Shown here: positions 34,027 through 45,299 of the stretch, piece after piece
How positions within the stretch are numbered: the first letter of the stretch is position 1
Layout of the letters: each line of letters begins with the position of its first letter
Assembly: GCA_028023455.1 (NCBI GenBank)
Contig: JAQFVV010012394.1
Location: 32,580,885 to 32,644,884, forward strand
Reading direction: 5' to 3'
Length of the DNA stretch: 64,000 bases
Origin: Epiperipatus broadwayi
Lineage: Eukaryota; Onychophora; Udeonychophora; Euonychophora; Peripatidae
The notes under the pieces: model-generated
Seen by the model: the letters and a program-made list of their open reading frames with translations, nothing else
Databases searched by the model: none
Told to the model about the DNA's origin: nothing
Translations under genes and position numbers: made by a program

Positions 34027-34734
34027 CAGGGGCCCACAATCCTATGCCTGTGGGCACCATGGTGCCCACAGACTATTCTACATGTGCCCGCCACTGTCCA
34101 AACACGATAAAAATTATTTATCTGATACAAATAAATTTAATTTTTAAAATTTCTTGTAAATTATTGTATTTTATTGTAATCAAATTGTAAGGCATACTAT
34201 ACTTTTACAGTGTAAAAGTGTCTATCTCTAAGTCCGCCAAGTGTGGTCATTCTCTGTGCATTGCACTAGCACAGAATAAGTAAAGTTAACACAGACACCA
34301 ATCTCTCTGCTTTGCACATGTTTATAAATTGTATCTGTGCATACAAAATAAAATCGTTTTTTGGTTCAGCATACTTGTGTGAATCAGTGTTTTCAATTAT
34401 GAATATCATAAAATCAGAATACAGATCTCGACTGATGATTGCTTATGAGCAGGAATATCATCATACTCCCCTAATTATGAAGCAATTGCCAATGAAGAGC
34501 AGTGCGAAAGATTGCTTTGACTTGTAATATTATATATAATTTAGTAATTTACATAAAAATATAAACGTTAATTATATGTTAAAATTTTATTTTTGAAATG
34601 AATACTTTTTTGTACATTATGTGTATTATTAACAATATCCAATTATAAATTTACACTGAAAAAAGAAATGGTGCCTGCTACCTGGCTGGGATTGTAGAAT
34701 GTGCTCTTAAGTGCAAAAAGGTTGGGGACCCCTT
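34027..34734. mobile_element. hAT element deletion derivative
   Basis: Terminal inverted repeats CAGGGGCCCACAATCC and its partner ending GGTTGGGGACCCCTT are flanked by a perfect 8-bp duplication CTGTATGC (34019-34026 and 34735-34742), the hallmark of hAT transposons. A 22-bp perfect palindrome (GGGCACCATGGTGCCC core) lies just inside the left end. Most of the transposase is missing, but its C-terminal dimerisation region survives at 34345-34430. At 708 bp it is an internally deleted copy. The element at 36044 is a shorter, oppositely oriented derivative of the same family. Confidence 0.9.
34330..34527 (+). pseudogene. hAT transposase C-terminal fragment
   Basis: The frame reads FFGSAYLCESVFSIMNIIKS then EYRSRL, matching the hAT dimerisation region (usual form G..Y.CE..FS.MN.IKS..RSRL) of ZBED/GTF2IRD2-like transposases. 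Only the last ~60 codons remain, in one open frame, followed by a stop at 34525-34527. No catalytic residues are present, so no activity. Confidence 0.85.
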
Positions 34735-34749
34735 CTGTATGCTATCCCA

Positions 34750-34900
34750 ATCTCTACTTATTCATTGAGTTTTTGTTGTAAAGTCTGGGACACTTAGAAA
34801 ATGTACATACAATATCAGAGATGGCAGTAATGATCATTAAACTTTTAATGCTGAGTGATTTAAGTGTTCTGCAGCATTTTAAAATGATTGTGTTTAAGAT

Positions 34901-34941
<41 letters not shown>

Positions 34942-35240
34942 AAAATTAAGAGCATGCTAATGAGCTCTAACAAGCTTTTTTTTATTTATGATAAATGCTA
35001 CTACAAGAGAAGGCATTCAAATCATTTTTATCTTGGATTGTTCCCATCCCCAGACTGCTTTCGACCTATGGGTCTCTTCAGTGAGGAGTTGGGACATTAG
35101 ATTCAAAAAAACCAACTCAAGTAAAGCATTTATCTAAAAGTTAATTGTTAAAAGATCTGAAACTTTTAGACATCTATATGTCTTTAAAGTCAGCTCTCCA
35201 ACTGAAAAAATCATATGGGCCTGAACTTCATTCAGATACT
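34750..35240. other. Unassigned DNA with (TA)n(TG)n
   Basis: A (TA)n(TG)n compound microsatellite lies at 34902-34940. No gene is recognised; the short frame across the microsatellite is not meaningful. Confidence 0.5.
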
Positions 35241-35267
35241 CCATATATATATATATATATATATATC
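35241..35267. repeat. (TA)n microsatellite
   Basis: A run of TA dinucleotides of about 25 bp. Confidence 0.9.
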
Positions 35268-35334
35268 ATCTTGCAGTGTATTGATAATTGTTGACAGTGA
35301 TGATGATGATAATATTGTATATACTGAACTTTAG

Positions 35335-35555
35335 ATGTAATTATAGAGGATTTGAACACAGACTTTCATGCTCTCTTCAGCTATTTACTCAATCTTTTGT
35401 AACCAATACCCATCACCACATACATGTCAAAATGATAAATGATCTCCAATATTTATATTTTGTTCTGAACCAGTGCTCATCATCCAGATCATCATCTTCC
35501 ACAAATAAAAACATGCAATAATTGCTCACTTTACATTAAGATAGCAAATCTTCCC
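35335..35555. repeat. Partial copy of the AACTCAGACTTTCAAG foldback family
   Basis: The segment starts GAGGATTTGAACACAGACTT, then ACCACATACATGT, GATAAATGATCTCCAATATT, GAACCAGTGCTCATCATCC and ATTAAGATAGCAAATCTTC, in the same order as one arm of the inverted repeat at 52934-53195. Single arm only; diverged. Confidence 0.55.
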
Positions 35556-35775
35556 CTCCAATTCCTAAGCTATCCATATTATTGAATATAAACTGAGAAA
35601 ATGTTGATTGTGAAAACTTATGAGTGCTGGTTCAGCATGAAATACGTATATTGGATACCATATGTCTTTTTTACATGTATGTGGTCATGTGTATCATTTG
35701 TATACAATGGGGTGGACATGTAAAGGGATCTTGAAAGTCAGTCATCAATCTCCTACAATTAAATTAGTTTAAGTG

Positions 35776-36440
35776 TAAACAAAGGGAGTAAATAACCTTT
35801 TCCTTAAGCTATGACTTAAAAGCACTATAAATTTTGAATAAAAGGAATCAAGTATAGAATGAATTCATTTATCATGTGACTGCAGATGCTATGAACATAT
35901 CTTTCTCATCATTGGTGGCAATTCAGAGTGAAATTAATTCATCAGCTAGACATAATATGGCAATTAAAAGTTATTAAACTCCTTCAGTCTATTCTTGATC
36001 TCCTTATTCACCAATTAGAGTACTTTTAATTCATAGCCTATGGCAGGGGTCCCCAACCTTTTTGCACTTAAGAGCACATTCTATAATATCGTCCAGGTGG
36101 CAGGCACCATTTATTTTTTCAATGTAAATTTATAGTTGGATATTGTCAATAATACACATAATGTACAAAAAAATATTTATTTCAAAACTAAAATTTTAAC
36201 ATATAATTAATGTTTATATTTTTACACTGTAAAAGTATAGTATACAATTTGATTCCAATATAATACAATAATTTATAAGAAATTTTAAAAATTAAATTTA
36301 TTTGTATCAGATAAATAATTTTTTATTGTGTTCGGATAGCGGTGGGCACACATAAAATGGTTTGTGGGCACCATGGCACCCACAGGCATAGGGTTGGGAA
36401 CCCTTGGCCTATGGGATGGTGATTTAATCCCTTTGTTTAC
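35776..36440. mobile_element. MITE, CAAAGGGAGTAAAT family (copy 2), interrupted
   Basis: Ends TAAACAAAGGGAGTAAAT (35776) and ATTTAATCCCTTTGTTTA (36422-36439) form the inverted repeats; interior words (TCTATTCTTGATC, CTTTTAATTCATAGCC) match copy 1 at 14.2 kb. The hAT derivative at 36044-36406 sits inside, next to CATAGCC, so this MITE is the older of the two. No coding capacity. Confidence 0.75.
36044..36406. mobile_element. Short hAT non-autonomous element
   Basis: CAGGGGTCCCCAACC (36044) and GGGTTGGGAACCCTTG (36391-36406) are the inverted ends, flanked by a perfect 8-bp duplication GCCTATGG (36036-36043 and 36407-36414). Its halves match both ends of the element at 34027 in reverse orientation (for example TTGGATATTGTCAATAATAC), without the transposase fragment. 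363 bp. Confidence 0.92.
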
Positions 36441-36599
36441 ATAACATTGAACTATGTCTAATCTAAAGTTTACATATTGTTGTGTTTAGTCTGAATTGCA
36501 GGTTTCAGGTTCAAACCAACAATGATATCAATAAAAATATGATCACTCAATAATTACAATTGTATGTAAAATATAATTAATACTGTGCTGTCATGCTGG

Positions 36600-36725
36600 A
36601 CTCACTCCCAGCTGTATATATTAGCTTGCCTCCTGAATTCATATCAAGGCTCTTCTGGCTGTACTGGTGAGCTTGCCCAAAGTTCTAATCAAGATTCTTC
36701 TGACTGTACTGAACCATTTTCCTCA
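36600..36725. repeat. Imperfect tandem repeat, ~55-bp unit
   Basis: Words such as TTAGCTTGCC, ATCAAGGCTCTTCTGGCTGT and ACTGGTGAGCTTGCC, ATCAAGATTCTTCTGACTGT alternate twice. Short and diverged; no coding role. Confidence 0.45.
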
Positions 36726-37304
36726 ATTTGGCTATAGTCCTATCAAATTCAACTCCTATTGTGAACTTGTGTCACTGCATAGATGTATCAGTAATGACTA
36801 TAGTAGAAAAACCTTCACTATTGGAAGTGGTTCCAATTGAGAGCATGTTCAGTCATTCAGGTTAGACAGACATTCTCTCTCTTTCTTTCTATCAGGCTTG
36901 CCTCCAAAAAGGCTGACTATTTATTGCCAGATCTCCTATCTTACTGGCAGCAATCAGATTCAGAGAGCATCATTGTCAATGGCAGGTTTATCCACATGTA
37001 TACACATTGGTCCTACTCATATTTTAAACCATTGACCATGTGTATACATTGGTTATACACATGTTTACACACTGTTTAGTGACAATGATTGTTGAATCCG
37101 ATTACATAAGGAAGAATCTGGACTAATCCACTTCTGTAGGCAAGGTCAAATATGATACATATTAAATCTAATTTAATTATTACAAATCAAGATTTAAAGG
37201 GTGAGATGCTGTATTCAGCTTAATATAACTGATTATGAATGTAATAATACTTAGGTGTCATATTAGATCTGGTTGATAAATTACTTTCACTCTGAATTAT
37301 TCAC

Positions 37305-37447
37305 AATATTGACAAAGGTGTGCTATAAATATGAGAACTTCCAAATAACAGGGGGATTCATTCTATTCTTGATTTTTTGCTCAACATTTAGACTGCTTTC
37401 AAGTCATAGTCTGGTGGAGAGTGATTAACTCTCTTCATTTACATTTA
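37305..37447. mobile_element. MITE, CAAAGGGAGTAAAT family (copy 3, partial)
   Basis: The right half is recognisable: TCTATTCTTGATTTTTTGCT, CAACATTTAGACTGCTTTCA, AGTCATAGTCTGGTG and the decayed end GATTAACTCTCTTCATTTAC. The left inverted end is not clear. Confidence 0.55.
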
Positions 37448-37485
37448 CATATACAATAAGGTATGTTTAATTTAAAATTAAAGTA

Positions 37486-38935
37486 GTAATATACAGGGTA
37501 TATGAGCACAGACTCTCAGATGACCCATCACTCTCCACTCTATCTAATAACACTGATACACCCAAGCACATACATGCTGAAAATATAAATAATCACCAAT
37601 ATACGCATTTCATGCCAAACCAGCAATCATCAGTTGGTCCAGATTATCATCTCCCACACATATATACTATAAGTGTTCAGATATATATTTAGTTAGACAA
37701 TCTTCATACTTCAATGGACAGGTCCCAATCTACTGCACACTCCAACTCCTCAACCATCCATCCAATTGAAAATCTGATAATGGAATGCTTGAAGGCCACC
37801 CTGAGGCTGGGATTCTTGTCACACCCATGTTGACCTAAAGTCAATCTGAACCCCACATGTACAAAACATAATCCATTTAATACATATGCAAGGATGGGCA
37901 GACATCTCTACAATGTAATAACTAAAACACAGACTTACTCCATACCTGTGTCCATATATATAATATACAGGGTATATGAGTACAGACTCTCAGTTGACCC
38001 ATCACTCTCAACTCTATCTAATAACACTGATACCCCCAAGCACATACATGCTGAAAAGATAAATAATCACCAATATATGCATTTCATGCCAAACCAGCAA
38101 TCATCAGTTGGTCCAGATTATCATCTCCCACACATTTAAACTATAAGTATTCAGATATATACTAAGATAGACAATTTTCATACTTCAATGGACAGGCTCC
38201 AATCTACTATACACTCCAACTCCTCAACCATCCATCCAATTAAAAATCTGATAATGGAGTGCTCGAAGGCCATCCTGAGGCCGAGATTCTTGTCACACCC
38301 ATGTTGACCTAAAATCAATCTGAACCTCACATGTACAGGACATAATCCATTTAATGCATATGCTGAGAGTCTGTGCTCATATACCCTATATATTACATAT
38401 ATGGACACAGGTATGGAGTAAGCCTGTGTTTCAGTTATTACATTGTAGATATATCTGCCCATCTTTGCATATACACGGTATATGAGCACAGAATCTCACC
38501 ATATGTTTTAAATGGATTATGTCCTGTACATGTGGGGTTCAGATTGACTTTAGATCAACATGGGAGTGACGAGAATCTCGGCCTCAGGGTGGCCTTCGAG
38601 CATTCCACTATCAGATTTTCAATTGGATGGATGGTGAGGAGTTGGAGTGTGTAGTAAATTGGAGCCTGTCCATTGAAGTATGAAGATTGTCTATCTTAAT
38701 ATATATCTGAACACTTATAGTATATATGTGTGGGAGATGATAATCTGGACCAACTGATGATTGCTGGTTTGGCATGAAATGCGTAGAATTGGTGATTATT
38801 TACCTTTTCAGCATGTATGTGCTTGGGTGTATCAGTGTTATTAGATAGAGTGGAGAGTGATGGGTCATCTGAGAGTCTGTGCTCAAATACCCTGTATATT
38901 ACATATATGGACACAGGTATAGAGTAAGTAGTTTA
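37486..38935. mobile_element. Compound inverted-repeat element (two direct units, one inverted)
   Basis: A ~474-bp unit starting ATACAGGGTATATGAG occurs at 37491 and again at 37965 in the same orientation; an inverted unit fills about 38490-38935, and a short inverted join lies at 38366-38490. All carry the same ordered words (ACTCTCAGATGACCCATCAC, CAATCATCAGTTGGTCCAG, TGGACAGG.CCAATCTACT, CCATCCATCCAATTGAAAAT, ATTCTTGTCACACCCATG). Unit 2 and the inverted unit form a ~430-bp-arm palindrome. Open frames across it on both strands are by-products. The same family forms the foldback at 52.9 kb. No transposase is seen. Confidence 0.78.
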
Positions 38936-38999
38936 AATTTTGTAATTGATTATCATTTATATTCAAACTATTCTATCAATGATTTTCATCGTGATAAGG

Positions 39000-40330
39000 A
39001 TGAAAAAGAAACAGAATTATTGTACTACTTTTGCTCATTTCTTATGAATGAAATTTTAAGGGATAATTTTTATAAAACGTGATATCTAAAATGATTAAAA
39101 AGTGGAGAGAATAAAAAAACACACCTATTTTTACATTATCTTTTAAAAGGAAAAGGAAAGAAGATAATTTGAACTTTAACTAATTAACTTGTTCATTTAA
39201 AAGAAAAGTAATAACGGGGTATTTATTTATTAATAACAGAAAATATTTTATGATCTATTAAAAAATACAGTAATTAGCAATATTACTAATTATAATATTG
39301 TTAATTATAGTTTGTGTATACTTTTACTAATTGATTTTGTTGATGGTTTAATATATATAATTTGAATAAATTTGTAATATATGTCTATGTACATAATATA
39401 TATACATGTTGAAATTGTATATGCTATAAATATTGTGATTAGAGAAAATCAAATCACAAAACATATCATAAAAGCTGAATTCATTTACTGAATGTTAAGA
39501 TCATTAAAATCAAATCATTAGAAAATTAAATCCACAAGTTAACTAAAAGAAAATTGACCTGGCAAATTGATTGAAAATATTTCAACATAACAGAAAAAGA
39601 AAAATATATAATGTAATATGATATAGAATACCATGAATATTTACATGATGGCTAGCTTTTATTCAATTATAATATTTTACCAACATTAATTATAATAAGG
39701 AACTTTTGCTATTGAGGAACATTCATAAAGATATTAAAAAATCATGTATAAGATAACAAAGAAAGCAAAACTATAAATTAACATTTGGCGGTATGTGTTT
39801 ATATCCTGTTGTGTACATTTTTTAAAACTAAAACATGTTATGGTTTCTGATTGTACATTTTATTTCATTTTAAAGAATAAAATGCTGGTTAATTCAAGAA
39901 CGAATTGAATAAATAAAAGTCTTTTGAAAGTTAAAACATAATTCACTTCAATAAAATGTGGTGTGAATTAATTTTAATCAAATTGTCTAAATATTAAAAA
40001 GGCTGCAAAGAATTAAAAAAAAAAAGACAAATTATAACCATAACTGATTAATTAAAATGATTGTTACATAAAATGCAACAAATAATGATAAGACATAAAA
40101 GAAAGTTAATTAAAATAAAAAATATAGAGATTATCATATTTTGGAGAGGAGAAACATCTTAGCAAAGGAAAACATTTTTTTTAATATTCGAAGAGGCTCT
40201 AAAGATGGCTGTTGAACAATTGAAATTGCCAATTATTTTACAAATATAATATAAAAGGATTACATTGTATAAAATAAGCATTTCCATTATTTATATTGGC
40301 ATTTATTTTATTTAGCGCTATGTTTATAAT
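39000..40330. other. Unassigned AT-rich DNA
   Basis: No coding or repeat feature is supported before the hairpin at 40333. Confidence 0.4.
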
Positions 40331-40332
40331 TA

Positions 40333-40460
40333 TAAATACATTAAAGATCAGCCTTTTCAAGCTATTGTGCATGCACGCTTTTTACGAGTGTTAATAATAA
40401 ATTAACACTCGTAAATGCACAATAGCTTGAAAAGGCTGATCTTTAATGTATTATTTATAT
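40333..40460. repeat. Foldback of ATCAGCCTTT family
   Basis: Left arm ATTAAAGATCAGCCTTTTCA..GCTATTGTGCAT and right arm ATGCACAATAGCTTGAAAAG..GATCTTTAAT are reverse complements. An inner stem ACGAGTGTTAAT / ATTAACACTCGT closes on AATAA. The left arm has about 11 extra bases. The half-copies at 9347 and 9690 correspond to one arm. It lies just outside the Penelope palindrome. Confidence 0.8.
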
Positions 40461-40515
40461 TAATAAAAAAGAGGTGTTGAGTTTTATATATCTATAAAAA
40501 CAAAAAAAAAAAAGA

Positions 40516-40577
40516 CTTATAAATCCAACAAATAATATTATATTTCAACCAGAGGACTGGTTTTCATCAGAAAGAAA
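40516..40577 (-). ncRNA. Hammerhead-like core in Penelope 3' region, left arm
   Basis: Minus-strand mirror of the motif at 47801-47862, with the same CUGAUGA, AACCAG/CTGGTT stem and GAAA. Conserved between arms, but as the arms are nearly identical this adds little independent support. Confidence 0.4.
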
Positions 40578-41067
40578 AAAAATACACAGTAAAATGGCAA
40601 TAATCAAAAATTACAGATTTGGTAAAAGATTAAAAATTTAACAAAACCCCCCTGATTGGTCACAAAATCTAACACAGAATATCTACCCAATCAATGACAA
40701 AATTCAAACAAAAAAAAAAAAACTACATTCCCTCCTAATCAAGCTTAAATTCTATTTAAATTAAAATAAATATAAAAATAAAAAATCCAAAATTAAAAAT
40801 TAAAATATACATATGTGCATACATAGAAAAATTAAACTATGCTCACATACAAAAAATAGCTGTGCTCACATTAATATTCATTAAAAACTAAAATACTTAT
40901 ACATTTTAATCAAAAATTATAGTTAGTGCAAAGTACAATAATTTATAACTAATTATTTATCTATAAACCAATTAAACACAGATATTAAACATCCATGTAA
41001 CCAATCTTTACATAAAAAATCTCATATAAGAAAATTTTCACATAAAAAACACACATATAGAAATCAT

Positions 41068-42132
41068 TTAGGAGACCAGGTAACCCAGAGATGTAATAGT
41101 TCCAGTGTTCAAATTCAATCCATGTGGTTCTAAGGTCTTGAATTTAAAAATAAAAAAACTCTCCTTTTGTTTCCTCTCCCTTGTAGAAGAAAAACCTTCC
41201 TGAAGAATCACTACTTTTAAATCATCAATTGAATGATTCAGTAAGTTAAAATGTTTTGAAACTGGTCTATCTTTATTCTTATGCAAAATGTCAAATCTAT
41301 GATTAGTCATTCTGACATGTAAACTATTTGCTGACTCACCTATATACTGGTTTAAACATCTACTACACTCTATCAAATATATCAAATTAACACTTTTACA
41401 TGTAACGTAATTAGGAATATACCATTTGAAATTACAATTCTTAGTACTAAAGACCACTTTTGTCACAACAATATGTTTACATGTAAAACATCTTTTATCT
41501 TTACATGGAGAACATCCTTTTTCCTGTACAGAACTACTAATAAAATTTGTTTTGACAAGTATATCTCTAAGTGATCTATGTTTTCGATATACAGCCTTAG
41601 GTGGATCAGAAAAAATAGATTTTAAATAATCTGTGGACTGTAATATGTTAAAATGTTTTGCCAATATCCGGTTAATATTAGGTAAATCTCTATTAAAAGT
41701 AAGAACCAATGGTGGAACATCTAATTGTTTTTTACTCTTTTCAGATAAAAGAAGTTTCTTTCTATCAATTAAAGAAGATCTCCTTACTGCATTATCCAAC
41801 AATGTCTTAGGATACCTCATATTGAGCAATCTATTATATAAAATACTATTATTTTGTTGAAGAAATTTCTCATCATTACAAATCCTCTTCATCCTTAAAA
41901 ATTGACTATAAGGAATATTAGCCTTTAAATGTTTAGGATGGTTACTATAAAAATGTAGATAGTGGTTATTATCAGTTGGTTTCCTATATACAGTAGTAGT
42001 AAGAACTCTATTAGTGTAAATAACTTCAACATCAAGAAAATGAGCAATTGATTTTGAAAAATTCATTGTGAAATTAATATGTTTATTAAAATTATTTAAA
42101 TAACTTAAAAAAATTATGAAGTTCAACTTCAC
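41068..42132 (-). pseudogene. Penelope-like ORF, left copy: C-terminal part with GIY-YIG endonuclease
   Basis: 354 codons, continuing the RT frame after a one-base shift. It starts in the RT thumb (FLDVEVIYTNRVLTTTVYRK), runs through the linker with the cysteine cluster C-x2-C-x4-C-x2-C (SPCKDKRCFTCKHI) and ends in a GIY-YIG nuclease: LIYLIEC..C..QYIGES, then SLHVRMTNHR and KHFNLLNHS. The nuclease nicks target DNA for priming. Complete to its stop. Confidence 0.9.
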
Positions 42133-43663
42133 TATGTGGCCATATCATGAAAATGTCATCTATATATCTAAGCCAAGTGTGAGGTTTCAGCTTAGCATTA
42201 TCAAGTATAGAGGACTCCAGTTTTGACATAAAAATATTCGCATAACTTGGTGCCATCTTCGTACCCATTGCAGTACCTTGTTTCTGTAAATAGTATCTAG
42301 AATCAAAAGTAAAAAAAATATTTCTTAAAACCAAATATATTAATTCAACCATAGTAGTAATAAGACCATGATCATACTCTCTATCTTGTAAAGCACATTT
42401 AATAGCCTCAACTCCATCATCATGAGGTATATTTGTGTATAATGATACAATATCCAAAGTAACCAAAAAACAATCAACTGGTAATTCAGATTTAATATTT
42501 TCTAACACACAAAGAAAATGAGTAGTATCTTTAACATAAGAATTAAATGATGGTGGAATAAATTTAATAATATTATCAACATATGCTGAAATATTTTCTG
42601 TAGGACTACCAATACTAGCTACAATAGGTCTGCCTGGACAACCAGGTTTATGAATCTTTGGCAAAATATAAAAACTACTAGGATGAATTTTGGTTGGTAC
42701 TAAAAAGTTATATACATTATTATTTATAAGACCCCTAGCTCTCATATCTTTTAAACTAAAAAGTATACCCTTGAATAATGAATTAATAGTGGTTAGTGAA
42801 ATAGGCTCATAAAAAATTTTATCATCTAAAAGCTCCAGAGCTTTTTTAACATAATCATCTTTATTCATAATTACTATTGATCCACCTTTGTCAGCTGGTT
42901 TTATAATAATATCCTGTCTTTTCACTAAATTACGTAATGCATTCATCTCTCTCAATGTTAAATTACTCTTATACTTACTATGTTGTTTAAGTCTAATTTC
43001 ATTAATAATATCCTGATATACATTATCAATGTACGTATCTAATAACACATTCCTTTGATGTGGTGGTGTCCAATCAGATCGTAATTTCCCAATAGTATCA
43101 CATTCTTGGTTTCCAAAAAATTCTCTTAATCTAAGTCTTCTTGAAAAATTATCTAAATCCTGATGAATTTTAAATTCATTTTTTTGATAAAATGACTGAA
43201 CTGTAGGGCAAAAAGATAAACCTTTATTTAACAGTGAACATTCTGCCTCACTAAGATTAATGTTAGTTAGATTAATCACATTGTTTTCCTTATTAGCTAA
43301 ACATAAAAAGTCATTGCTATAAATATTTGAGTTAGATTTATTAGTATTTGTATTTCCAGAAACTAAAATATTGTTAGTGCATTCAGAAGAATCTGTAACT
43401 CTATGAACCAATGCTAAACCAGCATCACTATTAAGAACAGATGGTAACATTTCAGCACAATCTAATGAATGTGAAGATGATATAAATGATTGATCAGTAT
43501 CAATTGGAATCATATCCGATGTAGAAATATCTGACACAGTATGATTATCAGAAGTCATACAATTAATTAGTGTTTGTGACTGATTAGTAACTAATTCAAA
43601 TCTTGGCTCATTACCCATAACTTTGAACCAATGATACATTTTATTATGAAATTTCTTCACCAA
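42092..43663 (-). pseudogene. Penelope-like ORF, left copy: reverse transcriptase part
   Basis: 523 codons. The N-third is polar and unconserved; then comes the Penelope RT: KPADKGGSIVIMNKDDYVKK, YILPKIHKPGCPGRPIVASI, LVTLDIVSLYTNIPHDDG (motif A), KQGTAMGTKMAPSYANIFM (motif B) and LRYIDDIFMIW (motif C, YIDD). The reverse transcriptase is related to telomerase. The frame ends after ELHNFF because the homopolymer there has seven T (minus strand) where the right copy has six: a one-base insertion that throws the C-terminal part into frame 42132-41068. Confidence 0.92.
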
Positions 43664-44241
43664 ATAACTTCTCTCTCAAAAAAACCCATTCTTGTAATTC
43701 CTTCTATTCATCTATATTCATTAAATTACAACTACCAAAATGTATAATTTCTTTTTTAATTAATTTAAGTCTTACCAAAAATGCATCTTTCAAAATATGT
43801 ATTAATGCAACAGATGCTTCTCTTATTGTATTATCCCATTTAATTGCATGTTCCCTAGGAAATTGGTCTATGTTAGCAAGAATTTTTATTCTGAGGCCTT
43901 TAGGAATTATGTTATTGTTAATAAAATATGCAAAATTACTAATATGTTGTCTATATCTAACTAATTTATCATATAATTTCCTAAGTTTAAGAAACGATGT
44001 ACTATGTAATGTTTGTCAATTACTTATAACCTGCTTATTATTTAGACGTCTAGAAAAATGTTTAGGGATTGCCCCTGTATTAATTAACGTTAGACCCTGT
44101 AAATGTTGTTTACTAGACTAATCCCTGTTAATATCAAACTCTGTATCTACGCTAGATATTGTATTAAAATCAGTGCCAATTATCAATCCATTATCTATTT
44201 GGTTAACTACATCCACCTCTAAATTACCCAGATCTCCTTTA
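43664..44241 (-). pseudogene. Penelope-like N-terminal coding region, left copy
   Basis: Minus-strand translation in more than one frame gives the Penelope N-terminal words (FSRRLNNKQVIS; RQHISNFAYFINNNIIPKGL; REHAIKWDNTIREASVAL). An in-frame TGA (after KQVISN) is shared with the right copy, and a frame change near 43675 separates this from the RT frame. The breaks thus predate the duplication at least in part, or reflect a short intron, which some Penelope elements have. Confidence 0.7.
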
Positions 44242-44249
44242 GATGGTGG

Positions 44250-45296
44250 TAAAGGAGATCTGGGTAATTTAGAGGTGGGTGTAGTTAACCAAATAGATAA
44301 TGGATTGATAATTGGCACTGATTTTAATACAATATCTAGCGTAGATACAGAGTTTGATATTAATAGGGATTATTCTAGTAAACAACATTTACAGGGTCTA
44401 ACGTTAATTAATACAGGGGCAATCCCTAAACGTTTTTCTAGACGTCTAAATAATAAGCAGGTTATAAGTAATTGACAAATATTACATAGTACATCATTTC
44501 TTAAACTTAGGAAATTATATGATAAATTAGTTAGATATAGACAACATATTAGTAATTTTGCATATTTTATTAACAATAACATAATTCCTAAAGGCCTCAG
44601 AATAAAAATTCTTGCTAACATAGACCAATTTCCTAGGGAACATGCAATTAAATGGGATAATACAATAAGAGAAGCATCTGTTGCATTAATACATATTTTG
44701 AAAGATGCATTTTTGGTAAGACTTAAATTAATTAAAAAAGAAATTATACATTTTGGTAGTTGTAATTTAATGAATATAGATGAACAGAAGGAATTACAAG
44801 AATGGGTTTTTTTGAGAGAAGTTATTTGGTGAAGAAATTTCATAATAAAATGTATCATTGGTTCAAAGTTATGGGTAATGAGCCAGATATTTCTACATCG
44901 GATATGATTCCAATTTATACTGATCAATCATTTATATCATCTTCACATTCATTAGATTGTGCCGAAATGTTACCATCTGTTCTTAATAGTGATGCTGGTT
45001 TAGCATTGGTTCATAGGGTTAGAGATTCTTCTGAATGCACTAACAATATTTTAGTTTCTGGAAATACAAATACTAATAAATCTAACTCAAATATTTATAG
45101 CAATGTTTTTTTATGTTTAGCTAATAAGGAAAACAATGTGATTAATCTAACTAATATTAATCTTAGTGAGGCAGAATGTTCACTGTTAAATAAAGGTTTA
45201 TCTTTTTGCCCTACAGTTCAGTCATTTTATCAAAAAAATGAATTTAAAATTCATCAGGATTTAGATAATTTTTCAAGAAGACTTAGATTAAGATAA
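44250..45296 (+). pseudogene. Penelope-like N-terminal and pre-RT region, right copy
   Basis: Mirror of the left copy: N-terminal words at 44405-44800 and the frame 44802-45296. Compared with the left arm, a 72-bp in-frame deletion (24 codons) follows GNEP near 44886, a G-to-T change makes a stop at 45294-45296, and a C-to-T change in a CGA codon makes a TGA near 45336. The right arm also has GAGAGAAG where the left has GAGAGAGAAG near 44815. Confidence 0.85.
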
Positions 45297-45299
45297 TTT

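Noticed and set aside
34888-35100. 70-codon plus-strand ORF
   Set aside because: Its start is a translation of the (TA)n(TG)n microsatellite; no domain.
37894-38914. Several 70-100 codon ORFs sharing peptides such as YNVITKTQTYSIPVS
   Set aside because: Repeated because the DNA units repeat in both orientations; no start or domain consistency.
44118-44475. Two overlapping ORFs on opposite strands encoding nearly the same peptide
   Set aside because: They are the mirror-image N-terminal regions of the two Penelope copies meeting at the palindrome centre, not an antisense gene pair.
44370-44927. 185-codon minus-strand ORF
   Set aside because: Antisense of the Penelope N-terminal coding region in the right arm; the plus strand has the family motifs.
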